A stretch of 64,000 nt of DNA from Cytospora piceicola (Eukaryota > Ascomycota > Sordariomycetes > Diaporthales > Cytosporaceae). Positions 46,517-57,146 of this stretch are shown in pieces. Numbering within the stretch: the first letter of the stretch is position 1; each line of letters opens with the position of its first letter. A program made the translations under genes and the position numbers. The DNA lies in NCBI GenBank assembly GCA_023375675.1, contig JALQBC010000037.1, forward strand, positions 1 to 64,000. The letters run 5' to 3'. Below the pieces are notes generated by a model that saw only the letters and a program-made list of their open reading frames with translations, ran no database searches and was not told where the DNA came from.

Positions 46517-48062
46517 TTTGCTCAAAAACAATGTATAGGAGAAATTCATTGTATTGAAACAGCCTTCCCTATCATGTTAGAACTTTAGACTCACACACAG
46601 CGTACGGGTGGGGCCCACGGATACATTTTACATTTGTCGTTCCACGCAAAGCAATCAAACATAGTAACTTATGCACCCTAGCTTGAATTGCCACCAAACT
46701 TTGGTGATTTTTTACGTTGGCGTTGCATTGATTGTGCTCAAATTGTTCAATTGCGGGGTCATTTTGAAGGTATTTTCACTTCCCAAAGAGGTAACTTTGG
46801 CAGCCGTTACACAGTCTTTCCTCTCTCACAGCGCCTTCGCCTTCACCTCTGCGGCTGGCCCTGATATAAAGCCAACTCGGAGCCAGTATTTGAGGCACTG
46901 CAGCACCTCCCTGGTGGAAGGCATGTCTTTGAGGGTTCCATTTTCATGCTGTTTAGCAGGGCCATACTAATCAAATTGGTGATAGATAGCTTCAAGACGG
47001 CCGGCTAGGCGCCTTCCCCCCCGCCCCCCCCGCCCCCCCGCGCCCGACCCCCCGCGCCCGACCTAGGCATTGGGGGCCCACGTTCAGGAACATGAAGTAG
47101 CATCGTGGCTTCACAGAAAGATAAGGAATGGAGGGCCCAGGACCTACTTGGTACTGCGGAAACAAACAGGGTAGACCGAATTCCTAGCCTAGGTACGTCA
47201 GATGGTTGCATTCGAGCAGCCGGGACCACCAAAACACCACGAACTCCGGTCAAAATATAGGTTACCTAGGCCTACACTAGTATAGGGTCAAATGCATGGT
47301 ACCTACCTTGGTTGGTACCGTTGCAACGGATTGCCAACAAATCTGCTTTAGATGGTTGACAAGGTACTGTACTTCTGGAATCGCGAACGCGCACGTGCAT
47401 TGTCAATGGAATTGCTGACGTTGCTTTACGTGGAACTATTGTCCAGTAGGCTGCACCACCCCTTGTCACGGGAGCCCGCCCTCCTGTGGCACACAACCTT
47501 GGAAGGTAGTAGCTAAACCCACATATGGTCCACCCCTGAGTGACCAACTTGCATTTCTCGAGGCTGTACCGACCTCCCCGGCGGAACGGTCCGGCTGAAA
47601 ATCTAAACCTAGTCTCTAATCATTAGATACATACCTAGGTAGGTCTTAACCGCTTCTAGTGATACTACACAGTAAACACAGCCAACACACCAGAATTCCC
47701 ACCAAGACTTCCTTTTACACAATTCTACATTCTGCCAATCAAATTCCGTCTGCCCAGAACTCGCATTTGCATTTCTGCGCCGCAGGCGCTCAAGCAGAGA
47801 GTCAGAATGGTGCTCTGGCTCGTCCGAGGAAGGGGGCAGGCAGAGGGGATGTTGGGTCACCCCCCTCCCACAAGGGAAGCCGAGCAAGATAACCGCGAGA
47901 TGCTTAGTCAACATTAAGTAGAGCGCGCATCGAGTGATCGACACTCCAAATGCGTATAAGAATTCCGGATGCGGTTAGAGACCTAAACATCTAACGTTTG
48001 AAGACTAGAGTTTAAGCCGGACTGCGGCGGAACATGCAGTAGACCCCTTGAAAGTCTGCGTT
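46517..48062. other. Intergenic, convergent between the two UstYa genes
   Basis: No supportable gene. A poly-C/GC island lies at 47017-47064, and TACCTAGG-type motifs occur near 47188, 47268 and 47632. A 99-codon plus-strand frame (46671-46970) begins hydrophobically but has no support. Confidence 0.55.
47017..47064. repeat. Poly-C tract / minus-strand G-quadruplex candidate
   Basis: Four runs of six to eight C separated by one to six bases, with a repeated CCCCCCGCGCCCGACC unit. The complementary strand can form G-quadruplex structures. Confidence 0.85.
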
Positions 48063-48939
48063 CTAAGAACCTTGGAAATCTTCCACCACTCTCCATTCTT
48101 CTGCCCATGCCTTAAGCTGCGCAATATTACGGCACTGCCTCTCGAAGCCAAAGCCAGTGACGCCGCCTGCTTCCCTGCTTGGCACCTCGAGATTTGCATC
48201 TGCATGACAGAGAAGCGACTGACGTAGGTAGTCAATGCAGTGACGAACGTGTGAGCCTGCACCCTGATGGCCTGGAATGACAGTCCCATCGACTGCAGCC
48301 CAGTAGGACTCTCGAATGTGATTCTGAATAACGTGTTAGATCTACATGTATAAACAGAAGTTCGGAGTACTCACAAAGAGTCGCAATTCGCGGTTCACAC
48401 AAATGATGGGATACACTTACTAAGCAATGGAGTTGGTGGTAGACTGCAAGACTGGCCATGTCTGGGGATACCGTGGGATGCTTTACAAAGCCACCACCCG
48501 CTGACGATCATCATCTGGTTAAAAAAAAAAGGAAATATGTCTGTGGATGTGTGATACTTACTTGGGAATAGATCATGCCATTGTTCTCGAGTTTCGTTGT
48601 TATCCCCTAGCGTGAAGACCTTCTGGTATGCAAACGTGGTGCTCTGTCGACCTGGAGGCGCTGTGCCCAAGGTTAGCTCATGTGGAAAGCCTTTCCGAGA
48701 TTGCCGATCGAGCCACGCATAAGATTGGTATACTTACAAAGCCATACCGGCCCGGCCTCTGCCTGTGCTGGAACTCGCATACCGATGGCAAAGCCGAGAA
48801 ACCCGAAACTGAGACAGGTCACCGTTGCAATAAGCATGAGTGAACCAAGTCCAATGGTCACACCAAGCACCGTGGTCGATATTGGCTTTTGTTTGCCAAC
48901 TCCATCTTCAATTCGCGTATATCTTACTTGCTGCGCCAT
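48063..48939 (-). CDS. UstYa-family (DUF3328) oxidase-like protein, copy B
   Basis: Four exons on the minus strand, 48939-48738, 48660-48562, 48500-48421 and 48323-48063, with introns of 77, 61 and 97 nt, give 213 residues. A transmembrane helix lies at about 22-53. The soluble part has Leu-Phe-Pro-Thr-Gly-Gly-Gly-Phe-Val (rebuilt across intron 2), then His-Gln-Leu-His-Cys (122-126) and His-Val-Arg-His-Cys (152-156), followed by Leu-Leu-Cys-His-Ala-Asp, so both catalytic-type motifs are intact. At intron 2 an earlier AACCAG acceptor leads to stops; only GTCAG at 48501 keeps the frame. The length is ordinary for the family. Ustiloxin-type clusters usually carry two different UstYa proteins, as here. 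It is transcribed divergently from the small secreted peptide gene 1.4 kb away. Confidence 0.92.
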
Positions 48940-50352
48940 TGCGTTACCCTCGGAAAGATATGGGATGGTATGGGGTGGCGGAGGGGCAATAACGAGACCA
49001 AGAGTATGATATGAGCGTTGATGACAGCGAGTATCTGGATAAATCACTTGCGGCGTTGCTTTAGCCTTATGACAGACAGAGTTCAATTTGGCAGGGTATT
49101 GCTGGCTTCGTCAGACGTAGTCAAAAGCAGTCAGTCACCTTCCAAGATATTTCTCGATTGCAACGTGAAACATCACAGTAGCACCGCCCATAACCTGACG
49201 TCAATGAGGTTGCCTTACATACCTACTTAGGTACACAGTAGCACGCCAGGCATGTGGAGCGATCGCCGGGGATCCGGTCTCTGCATCTCGAATCCACAGA
49301 TGGCTCACTGTAGTACTTGGCGATGTTACAGTACCGTCTCGATGTCGTACTCGTTGTAGGCAAGGGCCGAATCAAGAAATTGTTCATTGCTACTGTACCA
49401 GTGATTCCAAATGCAGGAAGCTCTTCGCCAATGTGTGCGGATTTCCACAGGTGCAGCACTTGAGGGTTGCCTTCCGCAGACTGCGCTGCCGCTGCGGGAC
49501 CTTGTTAGTGTACTTCTCGAGTATCTGGTTGCACTCGAAAGAAATGGTTTTGGTTGCACTCGAAGAAATCCCTGTTTCCGTGGGGTCTCACGAGGATTTG
49601 GCGGCCAATTGAAGTAATGCAACGGTCAAGCTCTACTATGGTACATATGTTGGGGGCGATTGCAGTGAAATGTAACTAGGGGCGACAGTGCTAGACACTG
49701 TCATCTCGCACTCGCGCCGGACATGTCAACAATTAGACCCATCACACATGGACAGTCCAATAGAGAAGTATGTCAAAATGCCGCCAAGGTGAACACGGCG
49801 ATGTCCATCTGTACATAGACGCCCATGAGCGGTTGGTTGGACAGCTGCCGCACAGCGTTGATCATTTGAGTCCCCCCCTCCCAACGGTCATAACTGCAGA
49901 CCGCATGGCCTCGCGAACCTCGGATACAACCCGCCCCCACCACCGACCCGGCGCTCTCCTAACCGTTGTTACGTATCTAAGGTAGTACTCAGTCTGGATT
50001 GGGACTTATTCTTGATCGATAAGGAAGAACGTCGTATTCTTTAAAGGGTATCGGAAATGCGGTAGGTATCTTGCACGGGACTCGATCTCAAGGTTGGTGC
50101 GCGTGCATGAACAATATCTCCTGAGGCTCATGTAGAGATCCAAGCAACTCCACAACACCACCTCTCGAACGATCGTGTATAAATGCCCCAGTATATCACC
50201 ACGAAACAGGCATCAAGTTCCATTCCCTCCTCGCCTATATCCCCAGGTATCCAGCCAAACAATTATCCCACATACGCTTCCAAGACAGTCAGCCTCTTCG
50301 CCAGAGCCACACCCACAAACAGAATCAAACCACATTTGCTACACTTTCCATC
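48940..50352. other. Divergent promoter region between UstYa copy B and the peptide gene
   Basis: No supportable gene. The stretch separates divergent start codons and should carry both promoters. A TATAAA lies near the peptide gene (50178-50183), and the 150 bases after it are C/A-rich like a leader. A TACCTACTTAGGTA near-palindrome lies near 49220. Confidence 0.6.
50178..50183 (+). promoter_or_regulatory. Candidate TATA box of the small peptide gene
   Basis: TATAAA at 50178-50183 lies 170 bases before the ATG, leaving room for a C/A-rich leader of about 140 bases. This is the only good match in the region. Confidence 0.5.
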
Positions 50353-50606
50353 ATGCGATCCACGACCCTTTTCATCGCCATTGCAGCAGCTTTTGGCTTT
50401 GCGACTGCACTGCCTACTTCTGGTGAGTTGAGCCAGTGTTAGACCTGAGTGCTTCGAATCATCTCTCAGGCCCACTAGTAGCTTCATATTGTATCCATGC
50501 CAGGTGCTAACATTTTCAAGGTAACCCGGTGGGTGTAGCTGCCCGGGCTCCAGGTGATGACGACGTTCTCAACTATGCAGTATGGGTCCCTGAAGATGAT
50601 TCCTGA
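50353..50606 (+). CDS. Small secreted peptide, candidate single-core RiPP precursor
   Basis: Two exons, 50353-50422 and 50521-50606, give 51 residues; each exon alone is too short to be called by length. The 98-nt intron has a GTGAGT donor, a GCTAAC branch site and a TTTTCAAG acceptor, and phase 1 closes exactly. Residues 1-19 form a signal peptide with an Ala-Thr-Ala cleavage context. The mature part of about 32 residues is acidic: Ala-Arg-Ala-Pro, three Asp (36-38), then Asn-Tyr-Ala-Val-Trp-Val-Pro (41-47) and an acidic end. Tyr42, Trp45 and the branched Val side chains are possible oxidation targets. Its neighbour is UstYa copy B, divergently transcribed. Unlike UstA-type precursors it has one candidate core, no repeats and no dibasic Kex2 site. 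It might instead be an ordinary small secreted peptide. Confidence 0.6.
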
Positions 50607-52195
50607 TGGTTATGATAGTGGTATTACGAGCAGGTCTAGGGTTGTGGAGATCAGTCAATTGGATATATTCCAGTGTATATAATATTCAATGATTGTGTTG
50701 TTCTGTGTCATCAAACACAAAGGCTTCAAGTTGCATCCCATCCCGCATTTGCAGAGCAAGCTGTATTTTCAGATCAAAGGTCAACATGATCCTCGGGAAC
50801 TGGCGTAATACAGCGTGCACATGTAATTCCATTTTATTTGCGCTAACATATATGGTGCACTTGTATAATTCGTGCGATGTACTGGATCCGCGTAACCACC
50901 ATTCCAAGTATTGAAGAGCGCGCGGACCTGAAGCTGGGGAAGGTGTACCAAAATGAAAAAAGATGCGGGCTCGATGTCCTTTCGCGCCCCGGTCATACAA
51001 AACAAGTACCTTGTACCAGCCGCCCGCGTGCACCGCTCCCGTGCCTTTCCGTCGTGCGGCGCTCCTGCGTTGTATACTTGAGTATTCTAGCCGTATACAC
51101 AGCTCTTGCCAGGTACTGCATGGTCTTAATCCCAGACTCTTGTGAAAGCGAACTCAAGGACTAGAACCTTGAAATTGTTCAAGTATGCTGATATAGTTCC
51201 CAGCCATAATAAAAGCACGTGGGCTTCGCTGAGTGATTTCAAGGGCTTGGCATTCCAAAGCCTGGCGAGAATGCGTCCATATTCACCTAAACACTTCGGC
51301 GGGATCGTTCCGATGGGCTGTCTGCGGGAACAACCTGTCAGGTACCCTAATGATAGCCACGCCCATACCTCGGCGCAAGACGCATGCCTACTCTGAGCAC
51401 GCGGCTAATTCCAACGGGGGGGGGGGGGGCGCCATCGTTCCCAAGCATTTCCATGGGTAAGCCCTGGCGAGGTGTGCTCTCCTTATCTGCAGCTTCTTGA
51501 AGCCGTAGCGAAGGTTGAAAAGGAGTATGTATAACGTGGGTGGGCCGAGGAGACTCGATGCTGGCAGAAGCCGGCCAGTCGTCTTCCCGGCATGGTATTC
51601 CCTTTTGACCTATAGCCCCTTGAGGATGTGAGGACGGCTATAATGGGGTTCAGGAGACCCGACTCTTATTTGGGTCCTGCTTGTAGAACTCCTCCAGCTG
51701 AGGGAAGGCAGAGGAGACTCGGGCTCAGGCTTGTCGAGTGATGAGTAGGAAGAAACTGGTTCAATGTTGCTTATCGAATTCGCCGTCCAAATGTCAAGAG
51801 CCTTTACTTTGGGGCTTGCAGGTTTGCTGCTCACTATGTACGCGATATAATCGAACATGCCTGGCCTTGATGGTCAGGGAGCTCACTATGGGTGGTTAGT
51901 TCGAAGTCTTAGCTGAAAATGTGAAATTAAGATAGAAGAAGTAATACGGGTGAGATATGTTCTACGGATCGAATTCAGAACATTCGCCCATCATGTAGTG
52001 ACACGACATTAAAACCCTAACCCTGTGTGACCGGGCCCAGCTCCGGTGCCCACCCACTTGCGCAGCCGTAAGTTGCGACATGCATGAATGTTTAAAGAAG
52101 TGCCCATTTTAGGAACAATTCACCCTGATGGCATGGGTGAAACGGCCTCCGACAGCCAACATCACGTTCCGGTGACATGAAACTACTCGCCTACC
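50607..52195. other. Intergenic region
   Basis: No supportable gene. It holds a 14-base G run (51416-51429) and AAACCCTAACCCT near 52013. An 82-codon minus-strand frame at 51610-51858 starts with ATG but shows no family features. Confidence 0.5.
51416..51429. repeat. Poly-G run
   Basis: Fourteen consecutive G bases in non-coding DNA. Confidence 0.95.
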
Positions 52196-54682
52196 ATGTC
52201 TCTCCCCAAGAAAATCGCCGAATTCCCTGACGTTGAGGCCAAGCTCCAGAAGCCCACAAAGCAGTCCGCCTTCGAACGCCAAAAGGCAGAGGCAGAAGCC
52301 AAACGACTCCGCGAGGCCGCCGAGACCGCCGCCGTCTACGAGGACTTTATCAAGAGCTTCGATGCCGACGAGCAACAAGACAAGCGCGAACAATATGAGC
52401 GAGGTGCAGGCGGCGTTGGGCGACCGCCGCCACGAGCCGTGGGCGGGTCGGGCAGGAGGCACTTTGGCGCCCTCGGCGCCGCACCCATGAAGGCCAGTGG
52501 GCCGGGCACTCTGGGCCCTGCGCAGCCGCCCATGAGCTTTGGGAAGAAGAGGACGCACGACGGGTTCCAGATGAACAGCGACAGGAGGAGGGACCACTCG
52601 GAGAACGGGACAGGACGGCTTGCATTCGACGACCCTGACGACGGTTACAAGCCTAGGATACCCAAGGCATTCGACGCAAGCGACGAGGAGGACGAGCATA
52701 CGGGCCGTGGGAGGTCGGAAGAGAAGGCTGTGGCAAGGCCGACATTACGACTGGCAAACCTGCCTCCGGCGACATCCCCCGCTGTGATTAAGGCCCTGAT
52801 ACCCCCGAACTTGGCCGTGGAAAATGTCAAGATCCTTCCCCCAACGGCACCAGGTGGGATCGGCACGGATCGTAAGTCTATAGCGGCCATTGTCACGCTG
52901 TCGCAGGAGACGGCAGCATCGGATATCGATGCGGCCGTCAGCGCCCTGCAGAACCGCTACCTCGGCTTCGGACACTACCTCTCTCTACACCGGCATCTGT
53001 CCTCAGCAGCCATCGCATCGGCTTCAATATCGAATGTGACATCTTCTGCAACGGCATCGCATCCATTCGGCGCGAAACCCGTGGTACAACATGGACATGG
53101 ACATGGGCATGGGCACGGACCTGGGAGTGGGCCGAATACTGGTGGTCGCTTTGCGCCTCCAACGTCGTATGGCCCGTCTGGTGGACCGATCAACCGAACC
53201 TTACTGCACGTTCCTATCCAGCCACCACGGGATATCAAACAGCTACGTATGATCCACAAGGTCATCGAGTCGGTCCTGGAACACGGTCCAGAGTTCGAAG
53301 CACTACTCATGTCGAGGCCCGATGTGCAAAGGGATGAAAGATGGGCGTGGATATGGGATGCCCGATCACAGGGAGGCATATGGTACCGCTGGAGGCTGTG
53401 GGAAATACTGACAGGTGCTGAGCAATCGAAGAAGGGGAAGGGCAAATACCTGCCCCTTTTCGATGGAGGCCATGCCTGGAAAGTACCGGACAAACAATTA
53501 GCGTATGAATACACCACGGGCGTCAACGGGTTTGTATCCGAGTCCGAATATGACTCCGAGTACGACGACGAAGACGAGGATGAGCCAAAGATCACGATGG
53601 ACGGAAATAAGGAGCAGGATGAGGTATTCCTGAACCCTATTGAGAAGGCAAAGCTTGTCCACCTACTGTCACGCCTTCCAACGACACTCAGCAAGATACG
53701 GAAGGGGGACATCGCAAGGATAACCTCATTCGCAATAACACACGCCAACGGCGCCGACGAGATTGTTGACCTCATAATATCAAATCTGGAGAAACCTCTT
53801 GCGTACAGTTCCGCCAACCCAGACTACAAGAAAGATGCACTTGACCAATCCGGCAACAACTCACGCGATACATCGCCAGCATTCGACAGCAAGACCAACC
53901 CCGATTTCGCCTCTCAAGATACCTCGGGCGCAAAGCTCATCGCCCTCTACGTTATTAGCGATATTTTGTCTTCTTCATCCACCAGCGGCGTCCGCCACGC
54001 CTGGCGGTATCGACAACTCCTCGAGGCAGCCCTCAAGGCGAGGAAATCCTTCCAGGGTCTGGGGAACATGCCCGAGAAGCTGAAGTGGGGCCGTCTGCGC
54101 GCCGAGAAGTGGAAGCGCAGCGTCGGGTTGGTGCTGAGCCTCTGGGATGGCTGGTGTGTCTTCCCGAACGATTCGCAAGAGCTCTTTGTAAAGAGTTTCG
54201 AGAATCCTCCGAGTGCGAAGAAGGAGGAGGAGGCAATCATTGCCGAGAAGGAGGCTAAGAAGAGTGTTGGGAGATGGAAGACAGTGGATGCAACTGCCAC
54301 GGTGGAGGCGCCCGCTGCGGACCTGGTTGGTGAGCCAGCTGAGCAGGACGCTGATTCGGATGGAAGCTATGATGAGTACACCGATGACGAGGAGGCAGAC
54401 AACGAGATGCTTGCGCAGTACCACATTGACGGTGAGCCGCTACTGGACATCGACATAGTCGGGCTGGCTATTGGAGGGGGAGAGGACGATATAACAATGG
54501 CGGATAGAGATCAAGACCAAGACGCAAAGAAGGATACTGTGCTAGGGGAGCCGGTCAAGGCCTCTGGTGGAGGCATTGCAGCGTCTACTACTACGTCGAC
54601 TTCATCGACGGGGCCTGGGGCAAGACGGAAGCGGCTGACAGCCGCGGACATGTTTGCAGATTCTGATGGCGAAGGGGCTTGA
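52196..54682 (+). CDS. U2 snRNP-associated SURP-domain splicing factor (SR140/U2SURP-like)
   Basis: A single exon of 828 residues. SR140-type proteins associate with the U2 snRNP and act in pre-mRNA splicing in the nucleus. The N terminus (about 20-45) is a charged helix rich in Lys, Glu and Ala. An RRM-like segment follows at about 180-270, starting Pro-Thr-Leu-Arg-Leu-Ala-Asn-Leu-Pro. A His-Gly repeat of about ten residues lies near 300. The SURP module is at about 350-400 (Met-Ile-His-Lys-Val-Ile-Glu through Trp-Tyr-Arg-Trp-Arg). A CID-like helical domain, binding RNA polymerase II CTD in relatives, covers about 480-660. The acidic, Ser-rich C terminus ends with a Met-Phe-Ala-Asp-Ser-Asp-Gly-Glu-type tail common in spliceosomal proteins. 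The domain order matches the family. Confidence 0.9.
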   Translation: MSLPKKIAEFPDVEAKLQKPTKQSAFERQKAEAEAKRLREAAETAAVYEDFIKSFDADEQQDKREQYERGAGGVGRPPPRAVGGSGRRHFGALGAAPMKASGPGTLGPAQPPMSFGKKRTHDGFQMNSDRRRDHSENGTGRLAFDDPDDGYKPRIPKAFDASDEEDEHTGRGRSEEKAVARPTLRLANLPPATSPAVIKALIPPNLAVENVKILPPTAPGGIGTDRKSIAAIVTLSQETAASDIDAAVSALQNRYLGFGHYLSLHRHLSSAAIASASISNVTSSATASHPFGAKPVVQHGHGHGHGHGPGSGPNTGGRFAPPTSYGPSGGPINRTLLHVPIQPPRDIKQLRMIHKVIESVLEHGPEFEALLMSRPDVQRDERWAWIWDARSQGGIWYRWRLWEILTGAEQSKKGKGKYLPLFDGGHAWKVPDKQLAYEYTTGVNGFVSESEYDSEYDDEDEDEPKITMDGNKEQDEVFLNPIEKAKLVHLLSRLPTTLSKIRKGDIARITSFAITHANGADEIVDLIISNLEKPLAYSSANPDYKKDALDQSGNNSRDTSPAFDSKTNPDFASQDTSGAKLIALYVISDILSSSSTSGVRHAWRYRQLLEAALKARKSFQGLGNMPEKLKWGRLRAEKWKRSVGLVLSLWDGWCVFPNDSQELFVKSFENPPSAKKEEEAIIAEKEAKKSVGRWKTVDATATVEAPAADLVGEPAEQDADSDGSYDEYTDDEEADNEMLAQYHIDGEPLLDIDIVGLAIGGGEDDITMADRDQDQDAKKDTVLGEPVKASGGGIAASTTTSTSSTGPGARRKRLTAADMFADSDGEGA

Positions 54683-55576
54683 TCACACGTCTGTAATCTA
54701 TCACGAATTTCCACGCTTGCGTCTTTCTCACATGACCCTATTTGCAATTCGTCTGATTACGAGTGAGCAGGCTGGCAGGCTAATTATAGCATCAGAGTGA
54801 CTACCACAGTAACGACAACCGACATGCCTCTGCATCGGTCTAAAGGCGCTCCCAACCCTTCGTACATGTATATGCATACGTATCATACATATATCATACC
54901 CTGGCCTGTTGGTGATCCAGAAGCAGTTTGGCCTAGCGATAGTTCGTCCTACAGGATGCTGAAGATCGCATGGATTTTCAGGAATGAAGCCAGAATCAAA
55001 GACGGTTCGGCCTGCAGGCCGAGACTTACATAACGCTAACGCTAAGAGACCCCCACACCGTTTCAACATTGCTCCGTTTAGCCCGTCGACTTGCGTCTGT
55101 CATCATCAGCGCTTTGATTTCAAACCCAACGACTGCGCAGTTCATTGTCAGGGCAATCTGCATCTCGACATTGACTGCATTTTGCCTCACTCGTCGGTCT
55201 ATTCCGTGCTCATAGTACGAGCTCTTTTCCTGTCTTCTTGTCTTCCTGGAGAATCGCTCTTTGAGCAGTCGTTGTTCCGTTCGCCCGGCAGCCGGATCTT
55301 AGTTCAAGAGAGCGCTTTACGTTCCGGGATCCGAAACACCAAACACTTTGATTCTGTACGGTGCCGATCACGCATCTCATCTTTGTTGGTGGGTATAGGG
55401 GTCGCAAGACACGCCCAGATAGACAGCCTCATCGACGACACCAAGGAACGTCTGGGAGACGCCCAGCCCGGTACCGATTCTTATCTCGGCGCATCGCATC
55501 GCATCGTCTTCATTGGCTCTGCCTTATTACCTCAATTGAAGTCGAGCCTGGAGAGGAGGCTCCCAAGGACCACAAG
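54683..55576. other. Intergenic region
   Basis: No gene seen. It holds the 3' end of the splicing-factor gene and the presumed promoter and leader of the copper-fist gene. Confidence 0.6.
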
Positions 55577-57146
55577 ATGGCCATCTGGGTCGGGAAGCAG
55601 AAGATGTCATGGTAAGCGTCGGACTCCTGTATTCCTCTTTCTGGTATTTCTTTTCTTTTCGCCACGACACCTGTTATCAGCCGGGTGAGATACTGACTGC
55701 TCTCTGCGCGCACACTCTTTGGGCATCAGCAACTCAGCTGAAATGCGATGCTTACACGATGGACTTGCTGCCGGTTCGAGATCTGTGGTGTATTTTGAGC
55801 ACCGGAGCTTTCCGTTTCCTATCTTGCTCGAATACTTGCTATAGCTGCCTCGTGCTTCTCCTCATTGTCTTCAACATTTGTACAGTACAGAGACTGACAT
55901 AAGATACAGCCGGTCTTGCATCAAGGGTCATCGCTCCTCAACATGCAACCACCTCGGCGGTCCATTATGGGCAGTACGTCCAGCCGGCAGGCCAAACAAG
56001 GCCTGTATTCACGGACCAGGAGACTTGTGTCTGTGTGCCCACTACTTTCCCCTGACCTGGCTGAAGGCCGCTGTTCCGCGTAACAAGAAATGCTCTTGCC
56101 AGGGAGAAGGGGGCAGTGGCAAGAAGTGCAATTGCGGTCATGGCAAGAATGCGGCAGACACATCAATCCCAGACACCGAGGATACCCAGCCTATATTTTT
56201 CCAGGACCTGGTGGCACGAGGACTGCAGGTCACTACAGAACCGGTCGACATTTCCATGCCAACGCAAACAAAGACACCACCGCAACCGCTCTCGTCATGC
56301 TGTTCCGCACCGCCACCCCCTCCGCCGGCGCCTGTGCAGGCTTCCTGTTGCTCTGTGCCTCCTTCCATATCAGCAGTACCTGCTTCCCCACCACCACCGT
56401 CATCTTGCTGCTCACAAAATGTCAAAAGCGAGCCGGTGACCCCTTCGCCTTTCGCAAGTGGGCGCGTCAAGCCCGAGTCCTTCTCAGCTTCTCCATTCAC
56501 AGCGCCAGCGCCAGTACCACATCCAGTACTGCCACCACAATTCTTGCCAGCTTCGGATTTCAAGGGGATGGCATTGCACGCAGCGCAGGCAGCACATACG
56601 AATAACGGCGATCATGCTTGCGACTGTGGGCCGACATGTAACTGTGTTCTTTGCATCGACCATCCTTACAATACCGCCACGATGAACCACATCGCCACGG
56701 AATTTGGACAGATGATGACAGACGGGGCAAACGGTACGAACGGGCCAGATAGGGCGAGCTTCTCGCCGACAAATGGCACAAACGGCAGCCCCGGTATGTT
56801 TGCGCAAGCATGGCAACACCCGCTTAACGGCACGGTACCGAACGGCATGATGCCTTCGGCTTTTGACGACCCCGTCATGTCACACCAGTCACCTCCGCAA
56901 CAAGCGAACGACATCTTTCTCAACCCGGCCGACTTCCAGATGTTCAACTTCGCGTTTCCCATGGACAATATGGACCAGTTCGACGCACAAGCGGACTTCA
57001 GCTTTGGGACAATGCCCGAGATTGACATGAATGGCTTGTGTGGGGGGATACCGGAAGGATGTCCATGCGGTGATGCCTGCGCGTGTATCGGCTGTCAGGT
57101 CCATGGTAAAGCCAACAATGCGATGGCGCCGCCGAGCTGGAGCTAG
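55577..57146 (+). CDS. Copper-fist transcription factor (Mac1/GRISEA-like)
   Basis: Two exons, 55577-55611 and 55910-57146, with a long 298-nt intron (GTAAGC..ATACAG), give 423 residues. Copper-fist regulators bind DNA through a zinc/copper-folded N terminus and control copper uptake or detoxification genes. The intron interrupts the fist after 11 codons; splicing rebuilds the first zinc ligand Cys12 in Ser-Cys-Arg-Ser-Cys-Ile-Lys-Gly-His-Arg. Then come Cys-x-His and Arg-Pro-Ala-Gly-Arg-Pro, the minor-groove motif. Cys-Ser-Cys and Cys-Asn-Cys pairs follow at about 75-90. Two C-terminal motifs of the form Cys-x-Cys-x3-Cys-x-Cys-x2-Cys-x2-His are seen, near residues 250 and 400. They resemble the copper-sensing repeats of Mac1, Cuf1 and GRISEA, favouring a copper-uptake activator shut off by copper. 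The middle is Pro/Ser-rich with Cys-Cys-Ser repeats. Confidence 0.93.

Noticed and set aside
46671..46970. 99-codon frame with hydrophobic start near UstYa copy A
   Set aside because: Considered as an extra precursor or membrane gene; no repeats, no processing site and no splice evidence.
50469..50606. Alternative acceptor (CTCTCAG) for the small peptide gene
   Set aside because: It yields a short different tail with an early stop and lacks the branch site seen before the 50520 acceptor.
50686..51033. 115-codon minus-strand frame beside the peptide gene
   Set aside because: It starts at GTG and shows no domain.
51610..51858. 82-codon minus-strand frame
   Set aside because: It has an ATG but low-complexity Ser/Pro composition and no homology I recognise.
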